Assembly (NCBI RefSeq): GCF_004402375.1
Contig: NZ_SOGJ01000026.1
Span: forward strand, 1 to 64,000
Source of the DNA: Cryobacterium breve
Lineage (GTDB): Bacteria; Actinomycetota; Actinomycetes; Actinomycetales; Microbacteriaceae
Direction of reading: 5' to 3'
Length of the DNA stretch: 64,000 nt
Under the pieces are notes generated by a model that saw only the letters and a program-made list of their open reading frames with translations, ran no database searches and had not been told where the DNA came from. Shown here piece after piece: positions 51,839-62,169 of this stretch. Made by a program: the position numbers and the translations under genes. Position 1 is the stretch's first letter. The number at the start of each line of letters is the position of its first letter.

Positions 51839-52788
51839 CCGCGCTGACCTCAGCTCGGCCCGTCGCGACCCGCGCCCTCCCGGCCCAGTTCGGCAAGACC
51901 TTCGTCGTCACCGGCGCCAACGCCGGACTCGGCTACTTCACCAGCGAGCAGCTTGCCGCCGCGGGCGCCAACGTCGTGCTGGCCTGCCGCAATCCGGCGA
52001 AGACGGATGCCGCGCTGGCGGCCATCCGCGCCCGGGTGCCCGGGGCATCCGTGTCGGCCGTGCCGCTGGACCTGAGCGACCTCAGCCAGGTGCGCCGGGC
52101 CGCGGACGCGCTGCTGGAGTTGCCGCGGATCGACGGGCTGATCCTGAACGCGGGTATCGTGCACCCGCCGCGCACGCGTGAGCTGAGCCCTGACGGGCAC
52201 GAAATCGTCTTCGCGACCAACTACCTCGGCCACTTCGCGCTCACCGCGCGGCTGCTGCCGGCACTGCTGCGCACGCCCCGCAGCCGGGTCGTGGCGCTCG
52301 GATCGATGATCTCGCGTCTGCTGGATTCTCCGCTGCTCGACCTGCAGTTGGAGTCCGGCTACAACCGGTGGAAGGCCTACGCGCAGTCGAAGATCGCCAT
52401 GCAGGTGTTCGGCTTCGAGCTCGACCGACGCCTGCGGGCGGCCGGAGCCGGCGGCACTGACGGGGTGCAAAGCCTCGTCGTACACCCCGGTTATTCGATT
52501 TCTGGGCTGACGCCGGGCATCCGTGGGGTCAATCAGCCGTCGCGGGCCAGGCGCCTGGCTGACTCCCTGCAATCGTTCGGCGCGCAGGGCAAGGACGCCG
52601 GCGCCTGGCCTACGGTGCAAGCGGCCGTCGACCCGGATGCCCGTGGCGGCGACTACTACGGCCCGCGCTACCTCACGCGCGGCCTGCCGACGCTGCAGGA
52701 GCCCACGCGCACCTCGCTCGACCCCGCGGTCGCGGAGTCGCTGTGGTCACGCACGGAGCTGCTCCTCGGCACCCCGTTCACCGTCTAG
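51835..52788 (+). CDS. Short-chain dehydrogenase/reductase
   Basis: A protein of 317 residues from ATG 51835, overlapping the chorismate mutase stop (ATGA). The Rossmann motif is TGANAGLGYFTSEQLAAAGANVVLACRN, followed by LNAG, NYLGHF and the catalytic YAQSK with upstream Ser (GSM). The length and layout resemble retinol-dehydrogenase/WW-domain-oxidoreductase-like SDRs. NADP preference is suggested by the Arg after the second strand. The substrate is unknown, and coupling to chorismate mutase may only be positional. Confidence 0.9.
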   Translation: MTALTSARPVATRALPAQFGKTFVVTGANAGLGYFTSEQLAAAGANVVLACRNPAKTDAALAAIRARVPGASVSAVPLDLSDLSQVRRAADALLELPRIDGLILNAGIVHPPRTRELSPDGHEIVFATNYLGHFALTARLLPALLRTPRSRVVALGSMISRLLDSPLLDLQLESGYNRWKAYAQSKIAMQVFGFELDRRLRAAGAGGTDGVQSLVVHPGYSISGLTPGIRGVNQPSRARRLADSLQSFGAQGKDAGAWPTVQAAVDPDARGGDYYGPRYLTRGLPTLQEPTRTSLDPAVAESLWSRTELLLGTPFTV

Positions 52789-52820
52789 CGCGCGCTTCGC
52801 CGTCTATCGGACCGCCGTCA

Positions 52821-52879
52821 GCGCGTGCGCTCGAAACGCCGCCTACCGACGGGGAGTGGCGGCGTTTCACGCGCACGCG
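52821..52879. terminator. Long hairpin between convergent SDR and AbiEi-like genes
   Basis: The arms at 52821-52843 and 52858-52879 (GCGCGTGCG...AAACGCCGCC against GGCGGCGTTTC...GCGCACGCG) pair over about 20 of 23 positions around a 14-nt loop. It lies 33 bases after the SDR stop and 27 bases before the end of the opposing gene, suiting a shared terminator. Confidence 0.65.
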
Positions 52880-52905
52880 TCGCGCGGATCTGGGCTCGGT
52901 GAGTG

Positions 52906-53859
52906 TCAGGGGATCCAACCGCGATCAAGGAGTGCGGTGCGGATTCGAGCGATTATCGCCTGCGGAAGGTGCGATTTGTTGACACGGATGACTCGCCATC
53001 CTTCTTCCATCGCCTCGTCCAGGCGGTCGATGTCACGGTGAAACTGTCGTTCGTCTTCGCGGTGCTGCCCGCCGTCATACTCGATGAGAACCTTGTAGCG
53101 GCGATACGCGAGATCACCCAATGCCATGAAGGCGCCAAAACGATTGAGTAGTGTCAGATTCACTTCCGGCTCAGGCAGGCCGGCCCGCACGATCAGGAGG
53201 CGAAGCACTGTTTCCCTGGGAGAATCGGTGCGTGGACGCACCAGGATGAGGGCCTCGCGCAGGCGACGTGCACCGGGCAATCCGGCCTGCCGTGCCACGG
53301 CTGCGCGTAGTTGTGCCATCGTGGCCGGAGGCCGCTGCCGGCGCACGAGGGAGTCGCCGAGGATGATCAGCTCATCGAGGGTGAGCACCGTCGACAGCTG
53401 GACCCACGCATCGACTTCCGAAGCGACGGGGAGGTGTCCCACCTTGACGATGCGCACCCGATCCAGAGGAATGAAATGCCCGCGCACGCCCTTGCCGCTG
53501 CGGCGACGGGTCCGAACGCTCGTACCGACATCCACGCTTGACTGCTCCAGGAGTCGGATGGGGAGAGGCAGCCCGTGGAGATGCGCGGCCGTCGCGTGGC
53601 TGAAGAACTGATCTGCCGGCATCCGCACCGCATAGTGCTCGGCGCGGGCGCGCGCTGCTGCCCGGATGCGGGACCACCTGTCGGCTTCGCTGGTGGGATG
53701 TGGAGACAGGCTGCGCCCGGCGGGCACGCGCACGCCGTGGAAGGGCCGCGCGAGGTCGCTGCGCCGCAGCCGCCCGGAATTGACTCCCAGCTGATGGGCG
53801 TCTGCAACTGAAAACGGTCCATCACCGAGCTCGGGTGGCAACTTTGAAGGCGGCCTCAT
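52906..53859 (-). CDS. AbiEi-like / DUF559-type (Vsr-fold) protein
   Basis: A 317-residue actinobacterial protein. The N-terminal part is of type IV toxin-antitoxin AbiEi style, with a helix-turn-helix-like VADAHQLGVNSGRLRRSDLARPFHGVRVPAG and then FFSHATAAHLHGLPLP. The C-terminal part (about 235-317) looks like a Vsr/DUF559 endonuclease fold: LADLAYRRYKVLIEYDGGQHREDERQFHRDIDRLDEAMEEGWRVIRV, here LGDLAYRRY, with the acidic YDGGQH active-site-like motif. It is often a stand-alone gene. No AbiEii toxin partner is adjacent, so a toxin-antitoxin role is doubtful. Confidence 0.7.
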   Translation of the reverse strand: MRPPSKLPPELGDGPFSVADAHQLGVNSGRLRRSDLARPFHGVRVPAGRSLSPHPTSEADRWSRIRAAARARAEHYAVRMPADQFFSHATAAHLHGLPLPIRLLEQSSVDVGTSVRTRRRSGKGVRGHFIPLDRVRIVKVGHLPVASEVDAWVQLSTVLTLDELIILGDSLVRRQRPPATMAQLRAAVARQAGLPGARRLREALILVRPRTDSPRETVLRLLIVRAGLPEPEVNLTLLNRFGAFMALGDLAYRRYKVLIEYDGGQHREDERQFHRDIDRLDEAMEEGWRVIRVNKSHLPQAIIARIRTALLDRGWIP

Positions 53860-54037
53860 CGAACGATGATGTCATTCGACGCCAGTCGCCCGGTGCTCTA
53901 TCCACAGGCAGCCGCCGACCCGGCCGACCCGGCCGACCCTCGGGCCTCGCGCGTGCGCGGAAAGGTCCGCTTTCGGCCGGGCCGTGGCGGCCGATTGGCC
54001 GCACGCAGGGGAGAGACGGGGTCGGTCGGGGGAGCCC

Positions 54038-56347
54038 CTACTGGGCGAAGCGGGACGGCAGTGTGCTGCGGTGGCGCGACTGCAGGTCGGCGAGTGACAC
54101 CGTGAACTGGTCCTGGATCTCCAGGCTCGCCGAGGTCGAGTCGGTCACGCCGATGCGCAGCACCGGGTAGTTGCGCCCCTCGCACAGGCCGAGGAACTTC
54201 ACGTCGTCCTCCCGGGGGACCGACACGATCACGCGCCCGGCCGACTCCGAGAACAGGGCGACGGATGCGTCGATCCCGTCGCGCTCGCAGATGTCGCCGA
54301 GCCACACGCGGGCTCCGACCCCGAACCGGAGCACCGCTTCGGCCAGCGTCTGCGCCAGCCCGCCCGCGCTGAGGTCGTGGGCGCTGTCGATGAGCGCCTC
54401 GATCGAGGCCGCGTGCAGCAGCCCGGCCAGGGCGGCTTCGCCGGCCAGGTCGACGACCGGCGGGAGTCCGCCGAGGTGGTCGTGGATGACACCGGCCCAG
54501 GCCGAGCCGTCGAGCTCCTCGCGGGTCACGCCGAGCAGGTAGATGTTGTGGCCGTCGTCCTGCCAGCCGCTGGGCACCCGCCGGGCGACATCGTCGATCA
54601 CGCCGAGCACGGCGACGACAGGGGTCGGGTGGATCGGCTGGTCGCCGGTCTGGTTGTAGAAGGAGACGTTGCCGCCGGTGACCGGGATCTCGAGCGCCAA
54701 GCATCCGTCGGCCAGACCGTCTACTGTCTGGGAGAACTGCCACATGACCTCGGGATTCTCCGGCGAACCGAAGTTGAGGCAGTCGCTGATGCCGACCGGC
54801 ACCGCGCCGGTCACTGCCACGTTGCGGTGGGCCTCGGCGAGGGCGAGCTGCGCGCCGCGGTAGGGGTCGAGCTGACAGTAGCGGCCGTTCGCGTCGGTGG
54901 CGATGACGAAGCCGAGGCCCGACTCCTCGTCGATGCGGATCATGCCCGCGTCGTCGGGGAACGAGAGGGCCGTGTTGCCCATCACGTAGCGGTCGTACTG
55001 GTCGGTGATCCAGCTCGGGTCGGCCAGGTTCGGGGAGCCGAGCAGGGCGAGGAACTGCTCGCGGAGAGTGGCGGCATCCGTCGGGCGGGGCAGCGCGGAG
55101 GCGGAGTCGGCCTGCAGCGCGTCCTGCCAGGCGGGGTAGGCGACCGGGCGGTCGTAGACCGGCCCGTCGACGGCGACGGTGCGCGGGTCGACGTTGACGA
55201 TCTCCTCGCCGTGCCAGTCGATGACGAGGCGGCCGGTGTCGGTGACCTCGCCGAGCACGCTGGTCTCGACATCCCACTTGGCGGTCACCGCGAGGAAGCC
55301 GGCAAGCTTCTCGGGGGTGACGACGGCCATCATGCGCTCCTGGCTCTCGCTCATCAGGATCTCTTCGGCCGTCAGGGTCGGGTCGCGCAGCAGCACCTTG
55401 TCGAGCTCGATGAACATGCCGCCGTCGCCGTTGGAGGCGAGCTCGCTGGTGGCGCAGGAGATGCCAGCGGCGCCCAGGTCCTGGATGCCCTCGACGAGCT
55501 TCTCGCGGTAGAGCTCGAGGCAGCACTCGATCAACACCTTCTCGGCGAACGGGTCGCCGACCTGCACGGCCGGGCGCTTGGTCGGCCCGCCCTCGCTGAA
55601 GGTGTCCGACGCGAGAATGGATGCCCCGCCGATGCCGTCGCCGCCGGTGCGGGCTCCGAAGAGCACCACCTGGTTGCCGGCGCCGGTGGCGTTGGCGAGG
55701 TGCAGGTCCTCGTGGCGCAGCACGCCCACGGAGAGTGCGTTGACGAGCGGGTTGCCCTGGTAGACCCTGTCGAACCAGGTCTCGCCGCCGATGTTGGGCA
55801 GGCCGAGGCAGTTGCCGTAGAAGGAGATACCGGAGACGACGCCGTGCACGACGCGGGCCGTGTCGGGATCGTCGATGTCCCCGAATCGCAGCGCGTCCAT
55901 CACGGCGACCGGCCGGGCGCCCATCGAGATGATGTCGCGCACGATGCCGCCGACGCCGGTCGCGGCACCCTGGAACGGCTCGATGTAGGAGGGGTGGTTG
56001 TGCGACTCGATCTTGAACGTGACCGCCCAGCCCTCGCCGACATCCAGCACGCCGGCGTTCTCGCCCATGCCGACCATGAGGTTCTTCTTCATGGCGGGGG
56101 AGACCTTTTCGCCGAATTGGCGCAGATACTTCTTGGAGCTCTTGTAAGAGCAGTGCTCGCTCCACATCACCGAATACATCGCGAGTTCGCCGCTCGTGGG
56201 CCTCCGGCCGAGAATCTGGCGGATCTCCGCGTACTCGCCCGGGGTCAGCCCCAGCGCGTCGAACGGCTGTTCTTTCTCCGGAGTCGAAATCGCGTGCGCA
56301 ACGGTGTCCGCAATGCCGCGGGAGGGTGTGGTGGTAACAGCGGTCAC
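54038..56347 (-). CDS. purL: Phosphoribosylformylglycinamidine synthase subunit PurL
   Basis: A 769-residue small-type PurL, the ATP-dependent catalytic subunit that works with PurQ and PurS to convert FGAR to FGAM. Signatures are [44 protein letters not shown] near residue 110, [26 protein letters not shown] and [18 protein letters not shown]. Length and motifs are complete. purQ and purS lie 2 kb away, separated by two unrelated genes. The 178 bases after its stop hold a GACCCGGCC short tandem repeat and nothing else recognised. Confidence 0.96.
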   Translation of the reverse strand: MTAVTTTPSRGIADTVAHAISTPEKEQPFDALGLTPGEYAEIRQILGRRPTSGELAMYSVMWSEHCSYKSSKKYLRQFGEKVSPAMKKNLMVGMGENAGVLDVGEGWAVTFKIESHNHPSYIEPFQGAATGVGGIVRDIISMGARPVAVMDALRFGDIDDPDTARVVHGVVSGISFYGNCLGLPNIGGETWFDRVYQGNPLVNALSVGVLRHEDLHLANATGAGNQVVLFGARTGGDGIGGASILASDTFSEGGPTKRPAVQVGDPFAEKVLIECCLELYREKLVEGIQDLGAAGISCATSELASNGDGGMFIELDKVLLRDPTLTAEEILMSESQERMMAVVTPEKLAGFLAVTAKWDVETSVLGEVTDTGRLVIDWHGEEIVNVDPRTVAVDGPVYDRPVAYPAWQDALQADSASALPRPTDAATLREQFLALLGSPNLADPSWITDQYDRYVMGNTALSFPDDAGMIRIDEESGLGFVIATDANGRYCQLDPYRGAQLALAEAHRNVAVTGAVPVGISDCLNFGSPENPEVMWQFSQTVDGLADGCLALEIPVTGGNVSFYNQTGDQPIHPTPVVAVLGVIDDVARRVPSGWQDDGHNIYLLGVTREELDGSAWAGVIHDHLGGLPPVVDLAGEAALAGLLHAASIEALIDSAHDLSAGGLAQTLAEAVLRFGVGARVWLGDICERDGIDASVALFSESAGRVIVSVPREDDVKFLGLCEGRNYPVLRIGVTDSTSASLEIQDQFTVSLADLQSRHRSTLPSRFAQ

Positions 56348-56474
56348 GAGTGGCGTTCTCCCAGAGATAGCGGATGCTTGACCCCGCCAGTCTACCCGCC
56401 GCGTTGAGCCGGTGCGGGTTCCGCGGGTGCCCGGCCGCGCGGTGGCAGCGGCCTGGTGGGGGCCGGGCCGGGCG

Positions 56475-56936
56475 CTAGCTGCGCCCGCCGGGAGGGCCCA
56501 GCGATAGCATCACCGTCATGATCACTACCGCGGCCACGGCGAAACCGCCGATCAGGACAACCGGACGGTTCAGCATCCAGCGCAACAGCCGGCCCACCCA
56601 GGTATTGTCCCGAGGGTCGTCGGTGGCGACGCGGCGCCAATCGCCGTCGAGCCGGCCGGTGCGGTCGAGACGGATGTCGAACGGCACCGTCGCGTAGGGC
56701 ACGATCGCCGTGATCACGGCAAGCACCATCAGTCGCACCGGCCACCGCTGGTTCAGGCCCACCAGCACCGCAGTCAGGGCGTAGCTGATGAAGACGAACC
56801 CGTGCAGGGAGCCGGCGATCCGCACCGGGGTGCCGCCGGCATCCGCAACATATTTCAGCAGCATGCCGCCGATCAGGAGGGTCCAGGTCACCGCCTCGGC
56901 GATGGCGATGGTTCGGTAGAAGACGCGGGGAGACAC
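56475..56936 (-). CDS. DUF3817-family membrane protein
   Basis: A 153-residue protein with four hydrophobic segments (about 8-28, 42-62, 68-90 and 125-145). The order [43 protein letters not shown] and then VPFATVPFD-like [12 protein letters not shown] matches DUF3817, a small integral membrane family common in actinobacteria and of unknown function. Divergent promoters for it and the aldo/keto reductase lie in 56937-57089. Confidence 0.82.
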   Translation of the reverse strand: MSPRVFYRTIAIAEAVTWTLLIGGMLLKYVADAGGTPVRIAGSLHGFVFISYALTAVLVGLNQRWPVRLMVLAVITAIVPYATVPFDIRLDRTGRLDGDWRRVATDDPRDNTWVGRLLRWMLNRPVVLIGGFAVAAVVIMTVMLSLGPPGGRS

Positions 56937-57089
56937 GGGGGCAACACTCCAGGGGTGGAAAACGGGGTGGAAGGGGAGCTTCGATCTTCGCAGGGTCGCG
57001 GGGGACGCGCATCGTCAGAAGGGGCCCGGCGCGGGAGCCACGGCACGCGCACAGGCCAGGCGCCCAGCCGACTGTGCCACGCTGAAGGG

Positions 57090-58115
57090 ATGACGTACCT
57101 TCCAGCTGACACCCGTTACGACTCCATGCCCTACCGCCGCACCGGGCAGAGCGGCCTCAAACTGCCCGCGATCTCGCTGGGGCTGTGGCAGAACTTCGGC
57201 GGCACCGCGCCGATGGAGACGCAGCGCGCCATCCTGCGCCGCGCCTTCGACCTGGGTGTCACCCACTTCGACCTGGCCAACAACTACGGGCCGCCCAAGG
57301 GCAGCGCCGAAAGCAACTTCGGCGTGCACCTCGCGCAGGACTTCGCCCCGCACCGCGATGAGCTGGTCATCTCCACCAAGGCCGGCTACGACATGTGGTC
57401 GGGCCCGTACGGCAACTTCGGCTCGCGCAAATACCTGCTCTCCAGCCTCGACCAGTCCCTCGGCCGGACGGGTCTGGATTACGTCGACATCTTCTATTCC
57501 CACCGGGCCGACCCGGACACCCCGCTCGAGGAGACCATGGGCGCGCTGCACACGGCCGTCACGAGCGGCCGGGCGCTGTATGCCGGCATCTCCTCGTACT
57601 CGCCCGAGCGCACTCGGCAGGCCGCCGCGATCCTCGCCGAGATGGGCACGCCGCTGCTGATCCACCAGCCCTCCTACTCGATGTTCAACCGCTGGGTCGA
57701 AGACGGCCTGCTCGACACCCTCGACGACATCGGCGTCGGCTGCATCGCCTTCTCCCCGCTGGCGCAGGGGCTGCTCACCGACCGCTACCTCAACGGGGTG
57801 CCCGAGGGCTCCCGCGCCTCGCAGGCCGGTTCGATGAGCCGTGACATGGTGAACGATGCGACGGTGGGGCGCATCCGTGCCCTGACCGAGATCGCGGATG
57901 CCCGCGGCCAGTCGCTCGCCCAGCTCGCCCTGTCCTGGGTGCTGCGACGCGACACCGTCACCTCGGCGCTCGTCGGCGCCTCGTCGGTGAAGCAGCTGGA
58001 GACGAACATCGCCGCGATCGACAATCTGGCTTTCACCGCCGAGGAGGTCATCGCGATCGACGAGCACGCCGTGGACCTGGGAATCAACCTCTGGGAGCCC
58101 TCCAGCGCCGTCTAG
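57090..58115 (+). CDS. Aldo/keto reductase, YghZ-like (L-glyceraldehyde 3-phosphate reductase type)
   Basis: A protein of 341 residues from ATG 57090. AKR tetrad positions are seen: Asp and Tyr in THFDLANNYGPPKGSAE, Lys in ELVISTKAGYDMWSGPYG, and His in YVDIFYSHRADPDTP. YDMWxGPYGxxGSRKYL is the mark of the AKR14/YghZ group, which reduces L-glyceraldehyde-3-phosphate and methylglyoxal with NADPH. An ATG at 57126 is an alternative start. It is a single gene inserted between purL and purQ. Confidence 0.9.
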   Translation: MTYLPADTRYDSMPYRRTGQSGLKLPAISLGLWQNFGGTAPMETQRAILRRAFDLGVTHFDLANNYGPPKGSAESNFGVHLAQDFAPHRDELVISTKAGYDMWSGPYGNFGSRKYLLSSLDQSLGRTGLDYVDIFYSHRADPDTPLEETMGALHTAVTSGRALYAGISSYSPERTRQAAAILAEMGTPLLIHQPSYSMFNRWVEDGLLDTLDDIGVGCIAFSPLAQGLLTDRYLNGVPEGSRASQAGSMSRDMVNDATVGRIRALTEIADARGQSLAQLALSWVLRRDTVTSALVGASSVKQLETNIAAIDNLAFTAEEVIAIDEHAVDLGINLWEPSSAV

Positions 58116-58210
58116 TCCGGGTGGCTCGGGCGCCGGGGATGCTGCTGGTGCTTCCCCCGGGCCCCCTGGTATCGCCGAAGCGGGCACAGGGCGACGGCTT
58201 GTGTGCGGGC

Positions 58211-58274
58211 TGCGCGGGGACAGCGCCGCTCCGCGCGTGGCGTGCCGCCAGCGCAGCGGCGCAGCCCCCGCGCA
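58211..58274. repeat. Palindromic repeat, family 2 copy 2
   Basis: The arms 58211-58230 and 58255-58274 pair as TGCGCGGGG + GCGCCGCT with AGCGGCGC + CCCCGCGCA around a 24-nt centre. About 40 nt of it match the 6928-6987 copy with roughly five differences. It lies between the convergent aldo/keto reductase and purQ genes. Confidence 0.72.
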
Positions 58275-58370
58275 ACGCGATACTCGTGGGCAATTCGACT
58301 CGCGCGCGGCGAAACCGCCGCGCGCCGCGACACTCGTGGCGAACTCGAACCGCGGGCGGCGAGCGGATGT
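58275..58370. repeat. Two 50-nt direct repeats after purQ
   Basis: CGCGATACTCGTGGGCAATTCG near 58278 (split here as two halves, CGCGATACTCG and TGGGCAATTCG) recurs 50 nt later as CGCGACACTCG / TGGCGAACTCG. A very stable GCGCGCGGCG-AAAC-CGCCGCGCGC hairpin (58302-58325) spans the junction and may terminate purQ transcription. Confidence 0.65.
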
Positions 58371-58372
58371 CG

Positions 58373-59070
<698 letters not shown>

Positions 59071-59071
<1 letters not shown>

Positions 59072-59340
59072 CAGTGCGTCTCTCCGGCAGGTGCCTCCAG
59101 CACGTGGATGCCGACGACATCCTCGATCACGGAGTTGGACAGCACGGAGTCGGCAAGTTCCTGAACCTCGGCCAGCACGGCGTCATCGACGTGGCCGTCG
59201 ACGGTGATCTCGAACCGCTTGCCCAGGCGAACGCTGGTGAAACGGGTCTTGCCGAGGCGACCCAGGGCGCCGGCGACGGCCTTCCCCTGCGGGTCGAGCA
59301 GCTCGGCCTTGGGCATAACTTCTACGACGATTGTTGGCAT
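59071..59340 (-). CDS. purS: Phosphoribosylformylglycinamidine synthase subunit PurS
   Basis: An 89-residue PurS, the small bridging subunit of the FGAM synthase complex. Its pattern is [28 protein letters not shown], then [13 protein letters not shown] and a C-terminal [17 protein letters not shown]. It overlaps purQ by one base. GGAG stands 7 bases before the ATG. Confidence 0.93.
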
Positions 59341-59379
59341 AGCTCACTCCGGAGACGTCGGGGGGTGGATTCCACGATC

Positions 59380-60798
59380 CTACAGGCCGCCCCTCGGGCC
59401 GCCGAGCGCACCGGCCACGCCCCTGCCCAGGCCGTTGCCGGGCCCCGTGCCGACACCCGCGCCGTTGCCCGCGAGCCCACTCTGCCCGAGCAGCACTCCA
59501 CGCAGCACGTCCCGGATCGCCGCGACCCCCTCGAAGGTCTCGACGAAGCTCGTGCTCAGCGGGGACAGGCCGATGCGCAGGGCGTCGGGCGTGCGGAAGT
59601 CGGGGATCACATCGTGCTCCCACAGGATCTGCGTCACCTGCCGCATGGCGGGGTGGTTCACGGTCAGGTGCCCGCCGCGGTGCGTGGGCTCCCGTGGCGA
59701 GGACACCGTCACGCCCATCGGCGTGAGCCAGGCATCCACGAGGGTCAGCGCAAACTCGGTCAGTGCCACCGATTTGGCCCGCACCTGGTCGATGCCGGCC
59801 TCCTCGATCATCGAGATCGCGTCCTGCATGGCCAGCATCCCCACGATCGGCGGGGTTCCGCTCATGAAACGACGGATGCCGTCGGCCGGCACATACCCTG
59901 GGCCCATCGTGAAGACATCCTTCGTTCCCATCCAGCCCTGAATCGGCTGGGTGAGCACATCCTGCAGGTCGCTGCGCACATAGGCAAACGCGGGGGCGCC
60001 GGGGCCGCCGTTCAGGTATTTGTAGGAACAGCCGACGGCCAGGTCCACGTCGCACAGGTCGAGCTCGACCACCACGGAGCCGACCGAGTGGCTGAGGTCC
60101 CAGAGCACGAGGCCGCCCGCGGCGTGCACCACCGCGGTGATCTCGCGCATATCGGCGAGGAAGCCTGAGCGGTAGGCCACGTGGCTGAGCAGCACGAGAG
60201 CGGTCTGCGGGCCCACGGCCTGGCGCACCTGCTCCACCGTGACGCCGCTGGTGGGGTCGGAGTGGATCCAGTGCAGCGTCATGCCGCGTTCGGCCGCGAT
60301 GCCCTCGAGCAGGTAGCGGTCGGTGGGGAAATTGTCGGTGTCGAGCACGATCTCGGTGCGCAGCGGTTCCGTGTCGACGCGCAGGTAGTCGACGGCTGCG
60401 CGGGCCAGTTTGTAGAGCAGCACGGTGGTCGAGTCACCGACGAAGACCTGGCCGGGCCCGGCGCCGAGGGCGGCGCGGCCGATGTCGTCGCCGATCGTGA
60501 GCGGCAGGTCCATCCAGGCCTCGTCCCAGCCGCGGATCAGCCGGGTGCCCCAGTCGTGGGTGAGGAACTCGGTGATGCGGGCCACGCTGGCCCGGGTGGG
60601 CCGGCCGAGGGAGTTGCCGTCGAGGTAGGCGACCGGGTTCGAGGTGCCAGTGCCGCCGGTCGCGGTGTCGGGCTCGATGCCGACGAACTGCCTCCGGTAG
60701 TGGCCGAGCCCGTCGATGCGGTCCATCCGGCGGGCGAAGGCGAGGTGGGCATCCTGGCTGCCGTTGCCGGCGGGGCTGGTGTCGGTGCTGGGGGTCAT
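59380..60798 (-). CDS. kynU: Kynureninase
   Basis: A 472-residue PLP enzyme cleaving kynurenine to anthranilate and alanine (or 3-hydroxykynurenine to 3-hydroxyanthranilate). Signatures are AYLDGNSLGRPTRASV, VFVGDSTTVLLYKLARAAV, ALVLLSHVAYRSGFLADM, LWDLSHSVGSVVVEL and the Schiff-base lysine in GCSYKYLNGGPGAPAF. A glycine-rich tail of about 35 residues at the C-terminus is extra to the family. It is third in the tdo operon, 138 bases after the amidohydrolase gene. The anthranilate branch is implied, since no kynurenine monooxygenase is nearby. Confidence 0.93.
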   Translation of the reverse strand: MTPSTDTSPAGNGSQDAHLAFARRMDRIDGLGHYRRQFVGIEPDTATGGTGTSNPVAYLDGNSLGRPTRASVARITEFLTHDWGTRLIRGWDEAWMDLPLTIGDDIGRAALGAGPGQVFVGDSTTVLLYKLARAAVDYLRVDTEPLRTEIVLDTDNFPTDRYLLEGIAAERGMTLHWIHSDPTSGVTVEQVRQAVGPQTALVLLSHVAYRSGFLADMREITAVVHAAGGLVLWDLSHSVGSVVVELDLCDVDLAVGCSYKYLNGGPGAPAFAYVRSDLQDVLTQPIQGWMGTKDVFTMGPGYVPADGIRRFMSGTPPIVGMLAMQDAISMIEEAGIDQVRAKSVALTEFALTLVDAWLTPMGVTVSSPREPTHRGGHLTVNHPAMRQVTQILWEHDVIPDFRTPDALRIGLSPLSTSFVETFEGVAAIRDVLRGVLLGQSGLAGNGAGVGTGPGNGLGRGVAGALGGPRGGL

Positions 60799-60936
60799 CT
60801 GGATTCCTCGAGGTCGGACGGATGATGGGCAGCGCTCGCGCGCCGATGCGCGCTTCCCGGGGAAGCGCCGACACCGTGCCGAACTGGAAGTATCCCACTC
60901 GTGCGGGTGGCGGCGCGAGTGCGGGCGGTGGTGTGC

Positions 60937-62163
60937 TCAGGCCTGCATCCGGGCGAGGTCGGCCGGACTGATCGCTCGGGCGGTGCAGAGCCAGGCGCTG
61001 AATGCCGCCGGGTCGGCCGGGCGCTCGCCGCGCAGCACGGTGACCAGGTGCCCGGAGGAGGTGACGGCGGGGCCGCGCAGCACGGTGCGGAAGCCGCCGA
61101 GGCGCTCCATGGTCAGGCTCCGCAGCACGTCGTCGCCGCTCAGGCCGGCGCCGAGCAGCGCGTCGACCTCCCGCATATTCAGCCCGACCGGCAGTGGCCC
61201 GTTGCCAAGATCTGTGCCGTAGAGCACCTGGCCGCCGGCCCGGTGGAAGCGGCGCAAATTGTCGACGGCGCGGTCGAAGTCGTCGGTGGGCTCGCCCCAG
61301 CCGTGGATGTCGAGGGTACTGATCCACGCCATCCGCCCGGCCATGGCCGTGATCAGCTCGTAGCCCAGACGCTCACTGAACGGTGTGTGCGCCAGGGCGT
61401 CCACCCCGGCCTCGAACGCGCGCAATGCCTGGCCAACCCCCTCGGCGTGCGCGACGACGGGAGCCCCGCGGTCATGGGCGTGCCGAGTGATGGCCGCGAG
61501 AACCATGCGCGGCAGCACCGGGCCGGCTTCGGCGTTCAGCGTGACCTTGATGACGGATGCCCCGAGCTTCAGCTGGTCGTCGACGGCGGCCGCGGCATCC
61601 GTAGCCCGGGCCACAGAGCGCACACTTCCCTTCGGAGCCCACGACCGCTCGCTCGGGTAGCCGCCCGGCGCGGCGAGGAACTGCCCCGCGAACACGGCCT
61701 CCGGCAACCCCGCGCTCGCGCTCGCACCCACCCCGGCTCCCACCCCGGCTCCCGTGCCGGCCAGCGTTCCCGCCGAGTTCGACACGTGTGGTCGAGGTCG
61801 AGCGGTGCGCGGGGTGAACTCGACCGGAACCGTCGACTTCGGCGAACCCGACTGCGCACCCGACCGCGCACCCGACCGCGCACCCGACGGCGAACCCGAC
61901 CGCGAATCCGACCCCGACGGAGGCGATCCCGACGTTCCCGACGATCTTGGCGACTCCGGGGGCGATGGCACCCACCCTCCGAGGTCGAGCACGCGCGCGA
62001 TCCCACCCGCGGTGAGCGGCGCCGGGTCGATCAGAGCGAAGTGCACATGCGCGTCGAGAAAGCCTGGCAGAACGGTCAGGCCGCCCGCCCGGGTCCGGCC
62101 CGGCCCTGCATCGCCCACCCCGGCCCGGCTCGGCGCCGTCCCGTGCGACTTGCCCGTGGACAT
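60937..62163 (-). CDS. Amidohydrolase-superfamily protein in the kynurenine operon
   Basis: A 408-residue metal-dependent amidohydrolase. HxH lies at His39/His41 (GFLDAHVHF), a lysine in GASVIKVTLNAEAGPVL, His in VVAHAEG and ALAHTPFSE, and Asp in LYGTDLGN, so the metal site looks complete. The usual N-terminal beta-sandwich is nearly absent, and an 85-residue Ser/Gly/Arg-rich repeat insert (about residues 80-165) splits the barrel after the first strand. It starts 6 bases after tdo and precedes kynU. The missing step between the two is N-formylkynurenine deformylation, so a formamidase role is a fair guess. Imidazolonepropionase-like enzymes are its nearest look-alikes. Confidence 0.75.
   Translation of the reverse strand: MSTGKSHGTAPSRAGVGDAGPGRTRAGGLTVLPGFLDAHVHFALIDPAPLTAGGIARVLDLGGWVPSPPESPRSSGTSGSPPSGSDSRSGSPSGARSGARSGAQSGSPKSTVPVEFTPRTARPRPHVSNSAGTLAGTGAGVGAGVGASASAGLPEAVFAGQFLAAPGGYPSERSWAPKGSVRSVARATDAAAAVDDQLKLGASVIKVTLNAEAGPVLPRMVLAAITRHAHDRGAPVVAHAEGVGQALRAFEAGVDALAHTPFSERLGYELITAMAGRMAWISTLDIHGWGEPTDDFDRAVDNLRRFHRAGGQVLYGTDLGNGPLPVGLNMREVDALLGAGLSGDDVLRSLTMERLGGFRTVLRGPAVTSSGHLVTVLRGERPADPAAFSAWLCTARAISPADLARMQA
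61816..61920 (-). repeat. Family 3 palindrome and 12-bp tandem repeats inside the amidohydrolase gene
   Basis: 61816-61844 is a 26/29 match to the intergenic element at 51142-51170. Next to it, 61845-61920 carries about six degenerate 12-nt units of the type GCACCCGACCGC, encoding SGAR-like repeats. Both lie in the low-complexity insert and keep the frame. A further CCCACCCCGGCT-type repeat lies near 61727-61757. Confidence 0.7.
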
Positions 62164-62169
62164 CCGGCC

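Noticed and set aside
52906..53859. Complete AbiE type IV toxin-antitoxin system
   Set aside because: Only the AbiEi-like/Vsr-fold protein is present; no AbiEii nucleotidyltransferase toxin is next to it.
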